From Trichodesmium sp050015995 (lineage in GTDB: Bacteria > Cyanobacteriota > Cyanobacteriia > Cyanobacteriales > Microcoleaceae), in the NCBI RefSeq assembly GCF_050015995.1, contig NZ_JBNHEP010000141.1, positions 1 through 64,000 on the forward strand: DNA of 64,000 bases, in the 5' to 3' direction. Positions within the stretch are counted from its first letter, which is position 1, and every line of letters begins with the position of its first letter. Positions 7,919 through 15,820 of the stretch are shown here, in pieces. The notes beneath the pieces were generated by a model, which saw nothing but the letters and a program-made list of their open reading frames with translations, did no database searches and was not told where the DNA came from. The translations under genes were made by a program, and so were the position numbers.

Positions 7919-9012
7919 ATAAAATTTGGGAAACCCCGCAAATAAATATAAATGTTGAGAATAAAGAAACTCCAAGGTTATAGTAAATATACGTTGGGTT
8001 GAGGTATCGAAACCCAACGTTTTTCAACTCCCATTATTACTATTGCTCAAGTAGAATAAAGGCAACCCAAGCTAGATAAATTTTTGTTGGGTTGCGCTGT
8101 CGCTTAACCCAACCTACTAAATTTAGATAAAATGGCGATCGCCTCCCTCCACAAATACCAACAAACTGTAACGTTATAGTTTTTAGATTTTAGATAAACT
8201 CTGAGAAAGTAGCGATAGAATATCCATTCTGCTTGGCGTTGGCGGAGCCTAGGGGCAGCTATATCGCTAATTTTCCAGAGATTGATGTTTTATTCATCTA
8301 TTGTACAATAGTACAAAAAATAGTACAAAAAAAATACTTCCTAACAAAAGTAAACGTAGTTTGGGTTGAGGTATCGTTAACGTAGCTTATCCGCAGGATA
8401 AACCCAACATTTTTCAACTCCCATTATTACTATTGCTTAAGTAGAATAACGCTAACTCAAGCTACATAAGTTTTTGTTGGGTTGCGCTGCCGCTTAACCC
8501 AACCTACTAAATTTAGATAAGATGGCGATCGCCTCTCTCCAGAAATAAACAAACCAAAAAACTCCAACTTTATAGTTTTTAGATTTTAGATTAATTCTGA
8601 TAAGGTAGCGATAGAACATCCGTTCCGCTTTACTACGGAATGCTAGGCAAACGCGACCGCTCATTCTGCGCTTGTAGTAGGACTTTAGTCCCAAGGTAGA
8701 TAGGGCTGAAGCCCTACTACAAACAAACTCCAACGTTATAGTTTTTAGATTTTAGATAAATTCTGAGAAAGTAGCGATAGAACATCCGTTCCGAAGAGCG
8801 ATCGCTAATTATCCATAGATTGATGTTTTATTCATCTGTTGTACAATAGTACAAAAACATATTACAAAAAAACTACTTTAGATTGATGTTTTATTCATCT
8901 ATTGTACAATAGTACAAAAACATATTACAAAAGAGTTACATTCTATCTCCCTAAAGTCTATTAGTCCCTCGTTAAAGCTATAATCACATTATTTATCAAA
9001 CCTAAAAAAACT
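7919..9012. repeat. 1.1 kb gene-free block of interspersed repeats
   Basis: Two long related copies (about 7990-8230 and 8365-8610) contain TTGGGTTG...AACCCAAC words, HIP1 sites and the segment TTTTTAGATTTTAGAT. A third copy of the last segment lies at about 8740. A hairpin at 8674-8720 has arms GTAGTAGGACTTTAG and its near complement; the same hairpin family occurs at 12641 and, in variant form, at 21332. Nothing protein-coding is supported. Confidence 0.75.
8280..8931. promoter_or_regulatory. Three copies of a 16 bp palindrome upstream of the UPF0175 gene (possible operators)
   Basis: TTGTACAATAGTACAA occurs at 8301-8316, 8839-8854 and 8902-8917. Each is preceded by GATGTTTTATTCATCT. The last two are about 100-170 bp before the UPF0175 antitoxin-like gene. 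A dyad with 6 bp arms repeated in phase-free tandem could be an autoregulator binding site, or just part of a longer repeat. The regulatory role is inference. Confidence 0.4.
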
Positions 9013-9282
9013 ATGAGCAAACTAATTTTAGAAATTTCCGAGCCACTAACAGAAGCATTGCGAATACCACCTGATGAAAAACTCTCCCGTGTCCGTACCG
9101 AACTTGCCGTGCGACTATACCAAAAAAGTTTGCTTTCTTTTGGTAAAGCTCGTGAGTTAGCAGAGATGAGTAAGTGGGAATTTCACTCGTTACTAGGTAA
9201 AGAGGAAGTGGAACGTAGTTATGATTTAGAAGAGTTGGCAACAGATTTCAATACCCTGGAGTCCTTAAGTTCAGAGCAGTAA
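9013..9282 (+). CDS. UPF0175 family protein (antitoxin-like)
   Basis: 89 residues with the UPF0175 pattern: I-P-P-D-E-K near residue 18, E-L-A-V-R-L-Y-Q-K, then F-G-K-A-R-E-L-A-E-M-S-K-W-E-F (a predicted helix-turn-helix). These proteins usually pair with a downstream DUF3368 PIN-domain toxin. No PIN gene follows on either strand in the next 230 bp, so this copy looks orphaned. Confidence 0.85.
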   Translation: MSKLILEISEPLTEALRIPPDEKLSRVRTELAVRLYQKSLLSFGKARELAEMSKWEFHSLLGKEEVERSYDLEELATDFNTLESLSSEQ

Positions 9283-9515
9283 CTAATTCTTCTATATTGA
9301 TTCCCTGAGTACAAGAAATATAATCGGGCTGAAAGCAATTTTAACTGAACTTTAATCTTAGGGGCAATCTTTACACAATCTCCCATTCTTTTAACATCTA
9401 AGTAATTTAGAGAAAATAGCGATCGCCTTCTCTCCTAGATAACTAAATCCTTCTTTCTTCTTCCTTGTCCTAATAACTGATAAAATTGATTTCGTATAAT
9501 GAGGTCTGAAAAATT

Positions 9516-9722
9516 ATGACATTTAATGATGTGGTTGAGCTAATCAAAAGTCTTTCCACAGATGAAAAGCAAGAAATTCAATTATTGTTAAAGCAATATA
9601 TCCGCGAAGAAAGACGTGAAGAGATTTCTGAGCATTTCAAGTTATCTCAAATTGAACAACAAAAAGGAGAGCTAAAGTTTTCCTCCAATATTAACAATCT
9701 GAAAAATTTAATAGAGGAATAA
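9516..9722 (+). CDS. Small helical protein, possible antitoxin
   Basis: 68 residues, highly charged: F-N-D-V-V-E-L-I-K-S-L-S-T-D-E-K-Q-E-I at the start, a pattern common in small cyanobacterial antitoxin-like proteins (helix, then 'L-S-x-D-E-K'). It lies 28 bp before the DUF6883 gene and so may be part of the same small operon. I cannot assign a named family. Confidence 0.55.
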   Translation: MTFNDVVELIKSLSTDEKQEIQLLLKQYIREERREEISEHFKLSQIEQQKGELKFSSNINNLKNLIEE

Positions 9723-9750
9723 TTAAGATAATTGCAGAAAACGTTAAACG

Positions 9751-10086
9751 ATGGAACTACCTAATAAACATCAAGCAGACTTAGGAAATAAAATAGAAAA
9801 CTATTGTCTTAATCCTAATCATCAAAAGGGTAAGAATAAAGCTACTCTCTTTCAAAATAAATTAGGAATTAATTTAACCAATGCAGATATTCTTAAAAAC
9901 GCAATTAAACAAGCTGCTATTAATGAATCAGTTATTATTCGTAAAGTTAATGAATATGGTACACACTATAATATGAAATTCTTGCTCAAAACTGATGTAG
10001 GAGAATCTTTAATCTTAGTGGCTTGGATAATTCGTAAAGGAGAAGATTTTCCTAGATTAACTAATTGTTATCCTGTTAATAAATGA
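9751..10086 (+). CDS. DUF6883-like protein (toxin-like partner of DUF4926)
   Basis: 111 residues. The sequence L-P-N near the start, H-Q-K-G-K-N-K-A-T-L-F, then G-T-H-Y-N and V-A-W-I-I-R fits DUF6883, which in cyanobacteria is nearly always followed by a DUF4926 gene. That gene starts 9 bp after this stop. The pair behaves in genomes like a toxin-antitoxin cassette, though the biochemistry is unknown to me. Confidence 0.7.
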   Translation: MELPNKHQADLGNKIENYCLNPNHQKGKNKATLFQNKLGINLTNADILKNAIKQAAINESVIIRKVNEYGTHYNMKFLLKTDVGESLILVAWIIRKGEDFPRLTNCYPVNK

Positions 10087-10095
10087 GGTATAGTA

Positions 10096-10338
10096 ATGAA
10101 CACATTCAAAGAATTAGATATCGTCGCTTTAACCCAAGATAGACAAACAACCCACTTTGAAACAGAAGAACCTATTTTCTTATGTAAAGGACAAGTAGGA
10201 ACAATTGTTATGGAATATGATGACCAAGTATTTGAAGTTGAATTTTCTAATAATGATGGAACAACTTATGCAATGGAAACTATTCCTGCTAATCAATTAA
10301 TGTTATTACATTACGAATTAGTCGAAGCTATTGCTTAA
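10096..10338 (+). CDS. DUF4926 domain protein (partner of the DUF6883 gene)
   Basis: 80 residues with the DUF4926 pattern: E-L-D-I-V-A-L-T, then K-G-Q-V-G-T-I-V, then Y-E-V-E-F-like F-E-V-E-F-S and a terminal L-L-H. DUF4926 is a small SH3-like barrel. Placed 9 bp after the DUF6883 gene, so the two should be co-translated. Confidence 0.8.
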   Translation: MNTFKELDIVALTQDRQTTHFETEEPIFLCKGQVGTIVMEYDDQVFEVEFSNNDGTTYAMETIPANQLMLLHYELVEAIA

Positions 10339-10391
10339 TATAGATTTAAAAGCAGATCGGTTATCAGTTATCAGTCAAAGAAGGAAACAAA

Positions 10392-10811
10392 TTACTTTTG
10401 AATAACAATTTCCTGATTATCTATATAAGGAATTCGTAATTGTGCATAGTCTGTTAATTTACTTCCTAATTCATTGCCTGGAGTAGGAGAAACAATTTCA
10501 ATTAATATATCCGGAGATTTGCCAAATTCCCAGAATAAATAAGAGCGAACATTGCGTTTCCACCATTGTTCGCCCCCAGGAATATTCAAACTTAAAAACA
10601 CATCAGGTACAATTCCTGAATCTCCGACATTAGAGAATAAACCCACATTAGCAGCAACAATAAAAGGAACATTTATTGGTATTTCAGAACCGCTATAAAA
10701 TACAGTTGTCAGCAAACGTTGTTGTTTTTCATTAATAAAATTATCCAATGGAGTATCATCCTCCAGAATCATATTACTGGTGTCTGGATATTCATGGGGC
10801 AGAAGTTCCAT
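10392..10811 (-). CDS. Uma2/DUF820 family protein, C-terminally truncated
   Basis: 139 residues that align along their length with the first half of the full Uma2 protein at 18210-19007: D-D-T-P-L-D-N with E-K-Q-Q-R-L-L-T-T, V-P-D-V-F-L-S-L, and I-L-I-E-I-V-S followed by G-N-E-L-G-S-K-L. Where the full protein continues Y-Y-V-V-F-D-P, this one ends in unrelated residues, so the second half of the PD-(D/E)XK fold is missing. It is likely inactive. Its start codon is directly preceded by CAGTTAT heptamers rather than a ribosome-binding site. Confidence 0.7.
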   Translation of the reverse strand: MELLPHEYPDTSNMILEDDTPLDNFINEKQQRLLTTVFYSGSEIPINVPFIVAANVGLFSNVGDSGIVPDVFLSLNIPGGEQWWKRNVRSYLFWEFGKSPDILIEIVSPTPGNELGSKLTDYAQLRIPYIDNQEIVIQK

Positions 10812-10838
10812 TTCAGTTATCAGTTATCAGTTATCAGT
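10812..10838. repeat. CAGTTAT heptamer run abutting a start codon
   Basis: On the minus strand the run ends in CTGAAATG, where ATG is the start of the truncated Uma2 gene. Confidence 0.85.
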
Positions 10839-11211
<373 letters not shown>

Positions 11212-12327
11212 ATGGCCACCAAACTAATTGAACTAGAAGATGGGATTTTGGTTGAAGCGGAAGTTCCAGATGGTGAAGCAAAAGCTATTTCTACTAATGA
11301 CGTAAAAAAAGTTAAATCTACTTTTGCCCAAGTTAAACCTATATTAGTTAGTATTAGTCGTCCTATTGCCGATGCTTGGCAAGAAATTAATCAAGATATG
11401 AAAATTGAACAAGCTGAGGTGGAAGTAGGTTTTAATTTTGAGGGAGAAGGAAATCTCTATATTACTAAAGAAAAAGCAGGTGCAAGTTTCCAAGTTAAAT
11501 TAGTTCTTAAACCAAGTACACCAAAACCATTTGAAGTCATAATTGTCAACAATAAAGGTGAAGAAGTTAATCGTAGTTCCCATGAAGTAACATCTTTTAC
11601 TGAAGATTTGGGTAAAGGTATAATGTTAGAAATGGTGTCTATTCCTGGGGGTACTTTTGTGATGGGTTCGGCAGAAAATGAAGTAGAAAAAGATAATGCT
11701 GAAGCTCCTCAACATGAAGTTACTATCCAACCTTTTTATATGAGTAAATATCCTATTACTCAAGATCAATATCAAGCTATTATGGGTGAAAACCCCTCTA
11801 ACTTTAAGGGAGGAAAACGCCCTGTAGAAACTGTCACCTGGAAGAATGCTCAAAAGTTTTGTCAAAAGTTATCCGAGAAAACTAAGAAAACTTACGGACT
11901 ACCCAGTGAGAGTCAGTGGGAATACTCCTGTCGCGCGGGAACAACTACACCGTTTTATTTTGGAGACACTATTACTACTGACTTAGTTAACTATGATGGC
12001 GACTATACTTATGGCAATGCTCCTCAAGGTAAATGTCGAGGGGAGACAACTGATGTAGGAAGTTTTCCTCCTAATGCTTTTGGTTTATATGATATGCACG
12101 GGAATGTGTGGGAGTGGTGTCAGGATATTGGGCATGAAAATTATGAAGGTGCCCCTAATGATGGTAGTGCTTGGGAAACTGGAGGAGATAGTAAGGTACG
12201 AGTTATCCGTGGTGGGTATTGGGATGATGAACCTGAAAATTGTCGGAGTGCCTCGCGTCTTTGGGGGGATGCTGACTTCTCCAATGACAACAGGGGTTTC
12301 CGGGTGATTTATTTTCCAGATGTGTAG
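11212..12327 (+). CDS. Trypco1 (CU044_2847-type) domain fused to an FGE-sulfatase domain
   Basis: 371 residues. Residues 1-100 match the trypsin-co-occurring domain: acidic start, A-E-V-E-V-G-F-N-F-E-G-E-G-N, K-A-G-A-S-F-Q-V-K-L. Residues ~135-371 are an FGE-like domain: F-V-M-G-S, H-E-V-T-I-Q-P-F-Y-M, P-V-E-T-V-T-W, L-P-S-E-S-Q-W-E-Y, G-L-Y-D-M-H-G-N-V-W-E-W, then R-G-G-Y-W and C-R-S-A-S-R and G-F-R-V-I. Trypco1 domains normally sit next to trypsin-like proteases of conflict systems, and the protease gene at 1894 has a Trypco1 ghost in front of it. This fusion may therefore serve, or have served, the same system. No signal peptide. Confidence 0.85.
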   Translation: MATKLIELEDGILVEAEVPDGEAKAISTNDVKKVKSTFAQVKPILVSISRPIADAWQEINQDMKIEQAEVEVGFNFEGEGNLYITKEKAGASFQVKLVLKPSTPKPFEVIIVNNKGEEVNRSSHEVTSFTEDLGKGIMLEMVSIPGGTFVMGSAENEVEKDNAEAPQHEVTIQPFYMSKYPITQDQYQAIMGENPSNFKGGKRPVETVTWKNAQKFCQKLSEKTKKTYGLPSESQWEYSCRAGTTTPFYFGDTITTDLVNYDGDYTYGNAPQGKCRGETTDVGSFPPNAFGLYDMHGNVWEWCQDIGHENYEGAPNDGSAWETGGDSKVRVIRGGYWDDEPENCRSASRLWGDADFSNDNRGFRVIYFPDV

Positions 12328-12458
12328 CTTGGTACTTTTATAGCTAATATTTTTCTACTTTAAATCAAGAAGATTAACCCCAACCTAAATATATTTCTTG
12401 CAAGAGTAGGTAATAGTTAATAGGGAAGAAACTTTTGGGAAAAATGTACTAAAAAAGA

Positions 12459-12594
12459 GGCGTTGCTGAAACACGGTATGATTTGATAAATTGGGATTGT
12501 TTGAATTACTTGTTAATATTAACTATTCCCAGTTAAGTGTTCCCTGTTCCCTATTACCGATAAACTTACTTTCATACCTTAATTCAGCAATGCC
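12459..12594. mobile_element. Intact MITE with ~23 bp inverted repeats and 8 bp target duplication
   Basis: Left end GGCGTTGCTGAA ... GGTATGA (12459-12481) is inverted at the right end (12572-12594: TCATACC ... TTCAGCAATGCC). The 8 bp AAAAAAGA is present on both sides (12451-12458 and 12595-12602). The 136 bp interior is non-coding. An 8 bp duplication suggests mobilisation by a transposase family with that target length. Confidence 0.8.
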
Positions 12595-12640
12595 AAAAAA
12601 GATTTAGTTGGGTGAATTTTAATTCATAAAGTTTTTGTTT

Positions 12641-12694
12641 GTAGTAGGACTTTAGCCCTAAGTATAGATGTTTCATGGGCTAAAGCCCTACTAC
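12641..12694. repeat. GTAGTAGG...CCTACTAC hairpin repeat
   Basis: Arms GTAGTAGGACTTTAGCCC and GGGCTAAAGCCCTACTAC with an 18 bp loop. Relatives are at 8674-8720, at 21332-21381 (variant arms), and as a half copy near 27360-27388. It lies between convergent genes and could act as a terminator for either. Confidence 0.7.
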
Positions 12695-12746
12695 GAGCTT
12701 TAATGTAGTATGAGGATAAAATACTTTATTCTTGCAAGAGAAGAAT

Positions 12747-13586
12747 TTAACTTTTCAACCATTCATACCACTCATTTAAACCCTCGCCACTTGTGGCAGA
12801 AACCTGGAAAATTTTAATATTAGGATTGACTTGTTTTGCATATTCAATACAGCGATTCACATCAAATTGTATATAAGGTAATAAATCAATTTTCGTCAGA
12901 ATCATTACCTGACTTTCTCGAAACATATAGGGATATTTAATCGGTTTATCTTCTCCTTCGGTAACTGATAGAATTGCCACCTTACAATTTTCTCCTAAAT
13001 CAAATAAAGCGGGGCAAACTAAATTCCCCACATTTTCAATCATCAAAACTGAATTTAAAGGAGGGTTTAATTCTGTATAACCTTTTTCTACCATTGCAGC
13101 TTCTAAGTGACAGCCTTTACCAGTATTAATTTGCACAACTTTACAACCAGTTTGGCGAATTTTTTCTGCATCATTAATAGTTTCTTGGTCGCCTTCTATG
13201 ACACTAAAAGTCAATTCAGATTTTAAATCATTAATCGTCCGAGCTAATAAAGTTGTTTTGCCAGACCCAGGAGAACTAACTAAATTTAATGCCAGAATAT
13301 TTCGACCTTTAAACCAACCTCGGTTTTGGGCAGCTATTAGGTCATTTTTCTGTAAAATTTTCTGTTCTAAACTAATAGTAGTTCCGTGCATTTTGGCATT
13401 AATTTCTGCCGTTTCCTGATGATTATGTTCAGGAGTATGATTATCAGAATGAGCATGAGTAATAATAGTTCCATCTGGGAGAGTATGAGTATGGGAATGA
13501 TGCTTATCTACTGTCATTTTTTCTCCTGTTTGAGAATTAGTAATAGTAATTTCATTATTACCGGAACAACCGCAAGTTACACACAT
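12747..13586 (-). CDS. hypB: HypB, hydrogenase nickel-incorporation GTPase
   Basis: 279 residues. N-terminal C-x2-C-G-C motif and a histidine-rich stretch (~28-56) for nickel storage; Walker A S-S-P-G-S-G-K-T-T; I-E-G-D-Q-E-T; E-N-V-G-N-L-V-C-P (nickel-binding Cys) and K-I-D-L-L-P-Y (G4-like). HypB with HypA delivers nickel to the hydrogenase large subunit. The start overlaps the stop of a hypA-like 3' fragment (ATGTGTGTAA), showing that hypA once lay directly upstream. The intact hypA is now 4 kb away. Confidence 0.97.
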   Translation of the reverse strand: MCVTCGCSGNNEITITNSQTGEKMTVDKHHSHTHTLPDGTIITHAHSDNHTPEHNHQETAEINAKMHGTTISLEQKILQKNDLIAAQNRGWFKGRNILALNLVSSPGSGKTTLLARTINDLKSELTFSVIEGDQETINDAEKIRQTGCKVVQINTGKGCHLEAAMVEKGYTELNPPLNSVLMIENVGNLVCPALFDLGENCKVAILSVTEGEDKPIKYPYMFRESQVMILTKIDLLPYIQFDVNRCIEYAKQVNPNIKIFQVSATSGEGLNEWYEWLKS

Positions 13587-13627
13587 GATTCTTCTACCTC
13601 CATTTCTTTGATTTTTAGTTCTTGACT
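13577..13627 (-). pseudogene. Duplicated 3' end of hypA at the hypB start
   Basis: The minus strand reads S-Q-E-L-K-I-K-E-M-E-V-E-E-S-C-V and a stop, against G-Q-E-L-K-I-K-E-M-E-V-E-E-L-C-V in the intact hypA. The ~51 bp match the segment 17688-17738 with a few mismatches, and the rest of hypA is absent here. It forms one of two direct repeats bracketing the amt/TIR-like insertion. Confidence 0.85.
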
Positions 13628-13671
13628 TTTTATTATAATTAAATTTAAAAAATATTCAATCTCTGTTTTTA

Positions 13672-14126
13672 GTTAATGTTGCTAATCTTTGAACTTCCTC
13701 TAGTATCAAATCCGGTTAAACAGTTATAGATTGATTCAGTCTTTAGGATGACCGGGTCAGTCCTCAGTCCTCAGGAGGAGAGAGAATTACAAATATTTAG
13801 TAGTTATGACGATTGAAGAATTTTTTTATGTTTAATCAAGCGGATTTGATATAAAGGTAGATCCAAATATTCAGCAATAGTTTCTCAAGTTAAACCTAAA
13901 CGAATCATATTAGATACAGATTTTAAGTTAGCTTCTTCTTTACCTTCAGCTTTGCTTTCAGCAAAAGCCTCTTGATCAACTTTAGTTTTTTTCAATTCAC
14001 TTAAAGTAAACATGAATTTAATTTCTGTTTTCAGTCAATTTTGCTAATCTTTGAACTTCCTCTAAAGGTAAATCCAAATATTCAGCAATAGTTTCTCAAG
14101 TTAAACCTAAACGAATCATATTAGAT
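13672..14126 (-). pseudogene. Repeated, decayed 3' ends of a DUF2887 (Rpn-like) gene
   Basis: Two to three copies of the same tail read M-I-R-L-G-L-T, stop, E-T-I-A-E-Y-L-D-L-P-L-E-E-V-Q-R-L-A on the minus strand. The internal TGA replaces a sense codon in the usual tail (L-T-L-E-x-I-A). Copies are around 13850-14005 and 14030-14126, with a short piece near 13672. A scaffold gap interrupts the array. Confidence 0.7.
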
Positions 14127-14226
14127 NNNNNNNNNNNNNNNNNNNNNNNNNNNNNNNNNNNNNNNNNNNNNNNNNNNNNNNNNNNNNNNNNNNNNNNNNN
14201 NNNNNNNNNNNNNNNNNNNNNNNNNN
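14127..14226. other. Scaffold gap (100 N)
   Basis: Exactly 100 N inside the DUF2887 tail repeats. Copy number of the repeat is therefore unknown. Confidence 0.99.
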
Positions 14227-14267
14227 ACAAATTTTAAGTTAGGTTCTACTTTGCCTTCAGCTTTGCC

Positions 14268-14612
14268 TTAATCTTTACCTTCAGCAAAAGCCTCTTGATA
14301 AACCTTAGTTTTTTTCAATTCACTTAAACCTAACATTGCTTCAATCTCTTTTCTTGTTTTTTGGGGTAACTTATAAACAATAATTGTTTGAATTAAGTCG
14401 ATTAAATTTTCTTGAATCTTTGGCTCAATAATTTCCTCTTTGGTTTGATAAATTAAAGATTTAGCCAAATTAATCGCTTGAGTTTCTGGCTCAATTACCA
14501 GTTTAACAACTCCAACCCCTAATGAACCACTTACAGTTTCTTCCAGTTCGTCTAAATAAATTCGTTGGGCTTGATTTGACGCTAAAATATTGCCAAAGTG
14601 TGGATAAATATG
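14268..14612 (-). pseudogene. DUF2887 / Rpn-like nuclease-transposase remnant
   Basis: The minus strand reads F-G-N-I-L-A-S-N, R-I-Y-L-D-E-L, G-V-G-V-V-K-L-V-I-E-P and K-L-P-Q-K-T-R-K-E-I-E-A-M-L-G-L, the C-terminal half of a DUF2887 protein (PD-(D/E)XK family, 'Rpn-like'). The N-terminal half is missing, and a TAA interrupts the G-K-D tail, after which G-K-A-E-G-K-V-E-P continues in frame to the gap. Decayed accessory gene. Confidence 0.75.
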
Positions 14613-14638
14613 TACCTACCGCCTACTTTTTGGATAAA

Positions 14639-14890
14639 CTATGAAGCTTCTGCCTCAATCCAACCTTTGACCATTTCAACGGGAATTCCAACAAGACCAA
14701 ATAATACTTTTAATGCTTCGATTCCTCCTTCTTTAAAAGCGTTAATTAATCTAGCTTTCAACGTAGGATTTTGCTGAATTTATTGTTGTCAAGCACTCTG
14801 TTTTTCAATTTCTGTTGCATTTGGATAACTTTGTTCAAGTCGTTGTAAAAGCTGTTGAATTTCTGCTGCTACATCTGCTAAGTCTTGCTT
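14639..14890 (-). pseudogene. C-terminal fragment of a cyanobacterial hypothetical protein
   Basis: Reads I-Q-Q-N-P-T-L-K-A-R-L-I-N-A-F-K-E-G-G-I and later V-K-G-W-I-E-A-E-A-S, stop at 14639. Upstream the same frame carries stop codons. This tail occurs in large cyanobacterial hypothetical protein families; I cannot assign a function. No start is visible. Confidence 0.5.
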
Positions 14891-15006
14891 TATGTTCGGC
14901 AGGATAATTGTTAATTATTCCGCCTACATAGTAGGCATAAATTAGTCTACCTATTCGGTTACCTTATTACTTGAAGTCTTTGTCTGTCATTTTTTGTTAG
15001 AGCCTA

Positions 15007-15810
15007 TTAATCCTTCCTGAATACTTTCAATATTTGGCGAGCAAGTTCCATCCCTGTATCAAAATCTAAATTTCCAAGATACTGAAAAACTTCCACATTA
15101 CTTTTCAAGTATTCTGGTAGCTTATTTCCTTGATGTATCAGAATAGTTCGTTTAGGGAAAAAAGCTAGGCAAGCTCCCAAATCAATGTATGCAAGTGAGC
15201 TAATTGATTTTTCCTGTAGATTTTGCCGTGGCAAACAAATAATTGCACTGGAACATAGGGAACGTATTTCATTAATTCTAGTATTTATTGTTTTCAGTTT
15301 GCTTAATTGGCTTCGTGCAAGAGTCGGCAAGTTATTCATCTCTGGAGCTAGTACCCCCAACATACCAAATACAGTTTTAATTTGTCTTAACACTTCTTCA
15401 TCATAAAATGAGATAAATGTTTTCTTCTCTGACTTAGACTTTTCTCCAGATGAATTAATAGATGAAACTTCAGGTTGTTTTTTCTTTCCTTCAAAGTTTT
15501 CCTCAATAATATTAATAGTTTGTAAAAAAAAATCTTTTCCTGTATCTAAATCTTCACTTAGAACTAACCTTTTTCTAACATCTAGTAACTTTTTACCCTT
15601 TTCAAACAAACTGTATACTTGTGAATCCGGAAACTTACTTGATGCTTCGGTTGCCAATTGCTCTAGTTTATCTAATAGACTTGAGAAACTATTGGTAAGC
15701 TTTTCAGGATTAGAGCTTTTGCGGTTTTTATAAGCAAAATTATCGTAGTTGAAATTATTCAATTCTGACCTAATTTCATTAATCTTCGACTTCATTTCAT
15801 TAATATTCAT
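15007..15810 (-). CDS. Protein with C-terminal TIR-like nucleotide-binding domain, downstream of amt
   Basis: About 267 residues from ATG 15810, chosen because AAGGAG lies just before it and it clears the amt stop by 10 bp; the upstream ATG at 15861 would overlap amt. The N-terminal ~110 residues are helical and charged. The C-terminal ~120 residues resemble TIR-like predicted nucleotide-binding domains: S-S-A-I-I-C-L-P, A-Y-I-D-L-G-A-C-L-A-F-F and R-T-I-L-I-H-Q-G-N-K-L-P-E-Y-L. An NAD-hydrolysing glutamate is not obvious. Co-transcription with amt is very likely. Role is unknown; it could be a signalling or effector module tied to ammonium transport. Confidence 0.55.
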   Translation of the reverse strand: MNINEMKSKINEIRSELNNFNYDNFAYKNRKSSNPEKLTNSFSSLLDKLEQLATEASSKFPDSQVYSLFEKGKKLLDVRKRLVLSEDLDTGKDFFLQTINIIEENFEGKKKQPEVSSINSSGEKSKSEKKTFISFYDEEVLRQIKTVFGMLGVLAPEMNNLPTLARSQLSKLKTINTRINEIRSLCSSAIICLPRQNLQEKSISSLAYIDLGACLAFFPKRTILIHQGNKLPEYLKSNVEVFQYLGNLDFDTGMELARQILKVFRKD

Positions 15811-15820
15811 TGGTTCAAAC

